Shown here: positions 29,898 through 34,071 of the stretch, piece by piece
Layout: every line of letters starts with the position of its first letter
Numbering within the stretch: position 1 is the stretch's first letter
Assembly (NCBI GenBank): GCA_020849725.1
Contig: JADLAZ010000062.1
Coordinates: 1 to 34,071, forward strand
DNA from: Chloroflexota bacterium
Lineage (GTDB): Bacteria; Chloroflexota; Chloroflexia; Thermomicrobiales; JADLAZ01
Direction of reading: 5' to 3'
Length of the DNA stretch: 34,071 nt
Position numbers and translations under genes: made by a program
Notes under the pieces: model-generated
What the model was told of the DNA's origin: nothing
Databases searched by the model: none
What the model saw: the letters and a program-made list of their open reading frames with translations, nothing else

Positions 29898-30215
29898 TTA
29901 CTCCATGCGAAACATCTCCGGCAGGCGGCGGAAGCCGCCAGTCGCCGGGTCGACTTCGATCGAGATGATGTCGCGCATGTACACCTGCCAGCGGGCGTTG
30001 ACCGGGTTGGCGGCCAGGCTGGCGACGGTGGCGGCCTGGTCCTCAGTCTTGTAGCTGGCGAACAGCGTCGTGCCGTGGCGGAAGATGCTGTAGTCGGAGA
30101 TGCCGGCCTCGGTGAGCGCCGCCAGCATCTCTGGCCAGATCTCGTCGTGCCGGCGCTTGTAGTCCTCGGCGTCAGCCTCGCTGCGCAGGTTGATGACGAA
30201 GGCGACCCGTTCCAT
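29898..30215 (-). CDS. L-rhamnose mutarotase-like protein (RhaM/DUF718)
   Basis: 105 aa, the normal length, from ATG 30215 after a GGAGGGAG site. Family residues: ERVAFVINLRSEADAEDYKRRHDEIWPEML (Tyr and His of the active site), ISDYSIFRHGTTLFASY and the end NARWQVYMRD. RhaM converts alpha and beta anomers of L-rhamnose or related 6-deoxy sugars. Adjacent TIM-barrel isomerase and Gfo/Idh/MocA dehydrogenase genes support a role in catabolism of such a sugar, though no rhamnose-specific rhaA/rhaB gene is in the window. Confidence 0.9.
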   Translation of the reverse strand: MERVAFVINLRSEADAEDYKRRHDEIWPEMLAALTEAGISDYSIFRHGTTLFASYKTEDQAATVASLAANPVNARWQVYMRDIISIEVDPATGGFRRLPEMFRME

Positions 30216-30265
30216 GCCCGCTCCCTCCTGATGACCGTGGCCGCGCCCTGCGCCGCTGTGCGCGC

Positions 30266-31105
30266 TCAACCGCCGCGCAGGTAGCCGCGCAGCGCATCGC
30301 GCAGGACGATGCTCTCCGAGATCACATCGACGTTGTCGCAGCCGCGCCACTCCTGCCAGGTGTACTCGACACATAGGTAGCCATCGTAGCCCGCTGTTCT
30401 GAGCCGGCCGACGATGTCGGCGAAGTCGAGTGTGCCGAGCCGCTGGCTCGTCTGCAAGAATCCTGGCGCGGCCTGGCGGGCGTGGAAGTGGCCGGCGTGC
30501 GGCGCCAGCGGGTGTACCCGCTCCGGCGGCAGCCCTTGCGCGACGAAATGCGAGTAGTCGAGCGTCAGCCGCAGGCCCGGCGTCTGCTCGACCAATGCCA
30601 GCGCCTGCTCCGGCGCCTCGGCGACGCTCTCCAGGTGCGGTTCGACGCTCAGCCGCAGCCCGGCCTCACCGGCGATGGCGGCGAACTCGGTCAGCGTCGC
30701 CACCGACAGGTTGAATGAGCCATCCGGGCCTAACTCATCCCACGGCACGCCCGGCAGCAACGTGATGCCCGGGCAACCAACCGCCTGGCTGAGGATGGCA
30801 TACGCCTCGAAGCGACGGCGGTTGGCGGCGCGCACCGCCGGGTCCGGATGATTGACCGGCCGGTCACGGAAGCCATATCCGAAGGTCGGGAACAGATCAG
30901 CGGCGCGTAGCCCGGCCACGTCAAGCGCCCGCTTGACGCGGTCGGCCACCGCCGCCGGCCGCTCCTCGATCGCCTCCGGCTCGAGGTGTCCACCGCCCGC
31001 GTGCGCGCCCAGATCCACCGCCGGGATGCCCAGCAGCGCGATCGCCCGGCAGGCATCCTCGAACGACAGCTTCGGGAAGGAAAACGACGTGCAGGTGAGC
31101 TCCAT
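30266..31105 (-). CDS. Sugar phosphate isomerase/epimerase, TIM-barrel
   Basis: 279 aa, xylose-isomerase-like AP-endonuclease-2 fold. The start MELTCTSFSFPKLSFEDACR is the first strand/helix. LRLSVEPHLES supplies the first conserved metal-ligand Glu; LRLTLDYSHFVAQG and HAGHFHARQAAPGF supply further Asp/His ligands, and YLCVEYTWQEW the last Glu. A divalent metal ion is therefore expected. Substrate unknown: ketose/aldose or inositol-type intermediates are typical. It is 21 bp downstream of the RraA-like gene and 50 bp upstream of the mutarotase-like gene. Confidence 0.9.
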   Translation of the reverse strand: MELTCTSFSFPKLSFEDACRAIALLGIPAVDLGAHAGGGHLEPEAIEERPAAVADRVKRALDVAGLRAADLFPTFGYGFRDRPVNHPDPAVRAANRRRFEAYAILSQAVGCPGITLLPGVPWDELGPDGSFNLSVATLTEFAAIAGEAGLRLSVEPHLESVAEAPEQALALVEQTPGLRLTLDYSHFVAQGLPPERVHPLAPHAGHFHARQAAPGFLQTSQRLGTLDFADIVGRLRTAGYDGYLCVEYTWQEWRGCDNVDVISESIVLRDALRGYLRGG

Positions 31106-31126
31106 CGCTCCTCCGATAGTTATTCG

Positions 31127-31831
31127 TCAGTACGTCTGTGTCTTCTTGGTTAGGCCCATCAGTTCCTTGAGGCCCTCGACGCTGAAGTCCTTCGACTGGT
31201 GGTAGTTGATGATCGGGCGCTCGCGGCGCTCCATCTCCTCGCACATCGCCGGCACCTCGGCCGCGACCTCGTGCGGGATGCGGCAGATGCCGTGCTTGTC
31301 GGCGTGCAGCAGGTCGCCGGGGTTGACCCACAGCCCACCGACTTTGACCGGGATGTTGAAGTCACGCATGTGGACGTAGGCGTGCGACGGGATGACGGCG
31401 CTGGCGAAATACTGGAAGCCCATCGCCTCGACCTCGTCGCAGTCACGCACGCCGCCGTTCGTGATGACGCCGAGGCAGCCGAGCGCCTTGTGGCGGCTGC
31501 CGTTGACCTCGCCCCACAGCGAACCGATGGCCGGCGGCTGGTCCAGGTCCTGGACGACGACGATGCGCGGCGCGGGCGTGGCCGCGACGTAGTCGAGATA
31601 GGCGCCCATGTCGGCGCGGCGGCCGGCCGGCGGCGGTTGGTCGGCAGCGATGGTGACGGTGACGGCGTGCCCGACCATGACGCCCATCTGCGGAAAGACG
31701 CACCTGATCGTCGGGTCCATGAAGCCCTCGTTGCGCGGCCAGCGCTCGAACAGCTCCAGCGCGTTGCAGATCGTCGGCGTGTTCCACTTGGCCAGCTCAT
31801 CGAGCAACGACTGGGGATGAGCGATAGACAC
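31127..31831 (-). CDS. RraA-family protein (hydroxymethyl-oxoglutarate aldolase-like)
   Basis: 234 aa from GTG 31831, which follows GGAGGA; the GTG at 31846 is within that ribosome site. Conserved RraA/HMG-aldolase core: TPTICNALELF at the start, LGVITNGGVRDCDEVEAMG with the catalytic-type R and D, and VNPGDLLHADKHGICRIP, where Asp residues help hold Mg2+. Members are either inhibitors of RNase E or class II aldolases splitting 4-hydroxy-4-methyl-2-oxoglutarate and related acids. Next to sugar-converting enzymes, and longer than E. coli RraA (161 aa), it is more likely an aldolase or a sugar-acid lyase. First gene of the cluster. Confidence 0.88.
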   Translation of the reverse strand: MSIAHPQSLLDELAKWNTPTICNALELFERWPRNEGFMDPTIRCVFPQMGVMVGHAVTVTIAADQPPPAGRRADMGAYLDYVAATPAPRIVVVQDLDQPPAIGSLWGEVNGSRHKALGCLGVITNGGVRDCDEVEAMGFQYFASAVIPSHAYVHMRDFNIPVKVGGLWVNPGDLLHADKHGICRIPHEVAAEVPAMCEEMERRERPIINYHQSKDFSVEGLKELMGLTKKTQTY

Positions 31832-31902
31832 GGCGTCCTCCTCCACGGTACAGGTCTACGACGGTGCGAGGCCGCTCCGATGGCGGCAGACTGGGCCCGG
31901 CC

Positions 31903-31908
31903 AGTATA
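31903..31908 (-). promoter_or_regulatory. Predicted -10 element of the sugar cluster
   Basis: TATACT on the minus strand with TCGACG 15 bp further upstream as a poor -35. The predicted start near 31896 gives a leader of about 65 nt before the RraA-like gene. Confidence 0.4.
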
Positions 31909-32015
31909 GCACCCAGCCCGTTCCGTCGAGACCCGTGGTGAGTGTAGGCTGGGAGCATCCGAACCAGTCTCTGCGCCACCAATGCTGATGGTAGTTGCAC
32001 GCGCCTGCGTCTCGG

Positions 32016-33008
32016 TCATCTGTCCGACATCACCTCAGCCAGGTCGTCCTCGCCAACGTGGCGGCGCCAGAGGGTGTCGGCGAGCGCCACGGGGTCGTGG
32101 TGAACGCCCTGGTGGGCGAAGTAGTCGCACACGCGGGCCAGGTCGCGGCCGAAGATGGCGCGGGCGTGCGGGTTGGCGGCCACGTCCACGACCTGCGGGA
32201 AGTCGATGACGGTGATCGCGCCTTCCCAGTAGAGGATGTTGTAGGCCGACAGGTCGCCGTGAACGAGCCCGTGCGCCAGCAGCACCTCGACGGTGCGCAG
32301 TGCCTCGTCCCAGAGGGCGGCCGCCTCCGCGCGCGGCAGCCGCACGGCATTGAGCGTCGGCGCGGCAGAGTCGGCATCTCCGACGTAGCCCATGACAATG
32401 GCGTTGCCGGCGGCGGCGATCGGCTCCGGCACGGCCGCGCCGGCGCGGTGCAGCCGCTGCAGCGTCGTGAACTCGTGCATCAGCCAGGACTGGTGGCGCA
32501 CCTCTTCGCCAAAGTCGGTCTTCTTGGCCAGCGCCCGCATCACCCGATGCTCCTCCGGACTGATCGGCTGGCCACGACCCGACAGCACCGCCCGACCCTC
32601 GCGGTAGAGGGCGTCATTCCGCAGGTTGCGGAACTGGCGCGGCCGGTAGACCTTGACCGCCAGCAGCAGGTCGCCCAGGTCGGGGTGCGCCTGGCAGCGG
32701 TAGACGTTGGCCTCCTTACCACCCTTGATCTGCGCCAACACATCGACGATCAGGCGATCGTCGTAGAAGGTGCGCAACGCCTCGCGCAGCCAACCTATCT
32801 CAAAGCGCGCCGGTGTGTATGTTGTCTTGAAGTCGCCGGCCGTGTCGCTGAGGTCAGTGACCTCGGCCGATGAGCGGCGCGGTGGGCGGCGGGTCTTCAG
32901 GCGCTGGTCCTGATAGCGGCGCACGCGCGCAGACCCAGCAGCGCCGCCTGTCAGGAAGAGTTCGTCGTCAAAGAGCGCGTCGTCCTCGTAGTGGGACTGT
33001 GTCGGCAC
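32016..33008 (-). CDS. RIO-type serine/threonine kinase
   Basis: 330 aa from GTG 33008 with GGAG 8 nt upstream. A variable charged head of about 60 residues precedes a RIO kinase fold. The nucleotide loop is IKGGKEANVYRC, the ATP-anchoring K119 lies in LLAVKVYRP, and the RIO1 insertion region carries EVRHQSWLMHEF. The catalytic loop is VHGDLSAYNILYW with D252 and N257, and the metal-binding loop is ITVIDFPQVVD with D269. All catalytic residues are present. RIO1 and RIO2 act in small-subunit ribosome maturation in archaea and eukaryotes; the role of bacterial RIO proteins is poorly defined. A small open frame overlaps its start. Confidence 0.93.
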   Translation of the reverse strand: MPTQSHYEDDALFDDELFLTGGAAGSARVRRYQDQRLKTRRPPRRSSAEVTDLSDTAGDFKTTYTPARFEIGWLREALRTFYDDRLIVDVLAQIKGGKEANVYRCQAHPDLGDLLLAVKVYRPRQFRNLRNDALYREGRAVLSGRGQPISPEEHRVMRALAKKTDFGEEVRHQSWLMHEFTTLQRLHRAGAAVPEPIAAAGNAIVMGYVGDADSAAPTLNAVRLPRAEAAALWDEALRTVEVLLAHGLVHGDLSAYNILYWEGAITVIDFPQVVDVAANPHARAIFGRDLARVCDYFAHQGVHHDPVALADTLWRRHVGEDDLAEVMSDR

Positions 33009-33126
33009 CCGGCAACTCCTTCAATCGGGTCAATCGGATGAACCCGACGTGGAGCAGCCGCGATGCCGGCACGACCACGTCGGACGGAGACGGTCGGTCG
33101 AGGTGAGCCAACTGAGGTGTGTTCAT
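32968..33126 (-). CDS. Small open frame overlapping the RIO kinase start (possible leader peptide)
   Basis: 52 codons from ATG 33126, preceded by AAAGGAG at a spacing of about 9 nt, a better ribosome site than that of the kinase. It ends 41 nt inside the kinase gene in another frame. The sequence (starting MNTPQLAHLDRP) has no recognised family. The overlap and strong ribosome site suggest translational coupling. Chance cannot be excluded in DNA this G+C-rich. Confidence 0.35.
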   Translation of the reverse strand: MNTPQLAHLDRPSPSDVVVPASRLLHVGFIRLTRLKELPGADTVPLRGRRAL

Positions 33127-33649
33127 AGCCCCTCGCTCCTTTCTGGTCGAACCCGACGCCCAAGCGCCGTGCCGGCCACACCGCTTTCGCCCGACTGGCG
33201 GCCACCACGCACTATCGATGCCGCGCAGCATACCGCACCCTGGCGACGACGTCCAGGGGCATGGCCGCGCCACGGTCCTGGATCGGCGATACGGGTGCTG
33301 ATCGATGGCGCCATGCGTGACCCGACCCTGGGCGCCACGATGACGCGACCGCACGAAGGGACGCCATGCCGCTCTCCATGGGTCAGCTCGCGCACACGCC
33401 CCAGGCCTGATCCGCGCGAACCAGGCACCCCGGCCGATCGACGCGGACCGCGGGCCGCGGCTGCCGAGAAGGTCGGCGTCCACCCGGTCAGTCGGCCCTC
33501 CTGCGTGGCCGAGGGCGAAGGCGTCGTGGCGACCAGCCACATCAGCCGCGTTCGAACTATCCGGCTGATGGAGGTTGAGGAGGCGATAGAAGCCTTGCGC
33601 CGCGCCGGCACAGCCGCCTTCGCCGCGCCGTCCGGCGATGAGCGGCCGG
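33127..33649. other. Intergenic region without a supportable gene
   Basis: 523 bp. Open frames exist on both strands, but they are long only because stop codons are rare here. None has a ribosome site joined to recognisable protein features. The upstream promoter of the small open frame/RIO kinase must lie here. No tRNA, repeat family or terminator was recognised. Confidence 0.5.
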
Positions 33650-33982
33650 CTAGCTGGCGATCGGCGCCGGCGTTACGGGGTCGGGCCGATCCGCCTCGGT
33701 CGCCTTGCGGAAGGTGAGGCCGACGTTTGTCTGGCCATCGACCTCGTCGACGAAGCGGTCGAACACCAGCCCGTCCAACCGGCCGGCGATGTCGCGCGCG
33801 ATGATCAGCACCGGCCCGGTGTCGTCGGTCAGCACCGTGTCGCCATCAGCGGCCGGACCGACGGTCATGCTCAGGCCGTTCTTGCCGTTCGAGATCAGGC
33901 GCACGGCCGAGTCGGCCTGACCCCGGCTGTGCTTGATGATGGCGCGCAGGTGCGCCGCCGCGGCCGCCGTAATCGAGATCAT
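33650..33982 (-). CDS. IscA/HesB-fold protein without cysteines
   Basis: 110 aa. The start MISITAAAAAHLRAIIKHSRG corresponds to the first strand and helix of A-type iron-sulphur carriers. AVRLISNGKNGLSMTVGPAADGDTVL matches their R-(V/L)...G-C-S-G-x-x-Y block, and VLIIARDIAGRLDGLVFDRFVD their V-x-(V/I)-D-x-x-S-x-x-x-L-x-G-x-x-(I/V)-D-(Y/F) block. The three cluster-binding cysteines are absent; the protein has no Cys at all. It therefore cannot carry a cluster in the usual way. A purine-rich tract (GAGGCGAGCGGGA) precedes the ATG. The short gap to the window end contains TAGACT (34059-34064, minus strand) as a possible -10. Confidence 0.75.
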   Translation of the reverse strand: MISITAAAAAHLRAIIKHSRGQADSAVRLISNGKNGLSMTVGPAADGDTVLTDDTGPVLIIARDIAGRLDGLVFDRFVDEVDGQTNVGLTFRKATEADRPDPVTPAPIAS

Positions 33983-34071
33983 TCCCGCTCGCCTCCTCGG
34001 TGCGCCCAGTGGGCAGACGGCGGGGCCAGGAGCACGTCTGCGAGTAGCGGGCCGCCTGAGTCTACCACGCC

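Noticed and set aside
33049..33717. 222-codon plus-strand open frame after the RIO kinase region
   Set aside because: No ribosome site, no domain, and it runs into the antisense of the IscA-fold gene; treated as non-coding.
1..34071. tRNA, rRNA, CRISPR array, insertion sequence or prophage genes
   Set aside because: Scanned for by eye on both strands; no cloverleaf with conserved T-loop, no regularly spaced repeats and no transposase or phage motif was found. A weak tRNA-like fold could still be missed without a covariance search.

Overview
High-G+C bacterial chromosome segment, most likely from a Chloroflexota bacterium of the Thermomicrobia/Sphaerobacter type. This is an inference from the gene set: NirK with a proline/alanine-rich membrane tether, NnrS-like and VanW proteins, a zinc-ligand S18, many P/T-rich anchored proteins and very G+C-rich codon use. 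No rRNA, tRNA, CRISPR array, insertion sequence or prophage was seen.

Layout. (1) 1-2124: 3' part of a PEP-synthase/rifampicin-phosphotransferase-like gene, cut by the window edge. (2) 2240-8398: a nitrogen-oxide respiration island. On the minus strand lie nirK, a cupredoxin-like lipoprotein and a SCO copper chaperone. Divergent from nirK is a 2[4Fe-4S] ferredoxin, then a Crp/Fnr-type regulator on the minus strand, then a plus-strand operon of cupin, CopD-like and NnrS-like membrane proteins. Three copies of one inverted repeat, GTGAC-N4-GTCAC, precede nirK, the ferredoxin and the cupin operon. Each is centred exactly 41.5 bp upstream of the start site predicted from a TAnnnT -10 element, and the regulator carries a Crp-like RExxxR recognition helix. 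This is the most coherent regulatory system in the window. (3) 8462-12767: a tandem-domain peptidyl-tRNA hydrolase 2, an EamA transporter, a VanW protein and an SH3b protein. (4) 13055-20664: yajQ faces a long minus-strand run. In transcription order this is rpsF-ssb-rpsR, an anchored parvulin, ilvE, a PH/DUF1648 membrane protein, then a phospholipid set (CDP-alcohol phosphatidyltransferase, HAD-IB phosphatase, acyltransferase).

(5) 21263-25547: a lipoprotein carrying a Lon-type (S16) Ser-Lys protease domain, a D-2-hydroxyacid dehydrogenase and an AI-2E-family transporter. (6) 25671-27861: a remnant of an AlkZ-like winged-helix gene, an alpha/beta hydrolase and a multi-pass membrane protein. 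(7) 28116-31831: a minus-strand sugar-type catabolic cluster (RraA-like, TIM-barrel isomerase, L-rhamnose mutarotase-like, small membrane protein, Gfo/Idh/MocA dehydrogenase). (8) 32016-33982: a bacterial RIO kinase and a cysteine-free IscA/HesB-fold protein.

Starts were moved inward from the longest frame wherever a better ribosome-binding site or family N-terminus supported it. All functional calls rest on motif recognition by eye; no database search was run.
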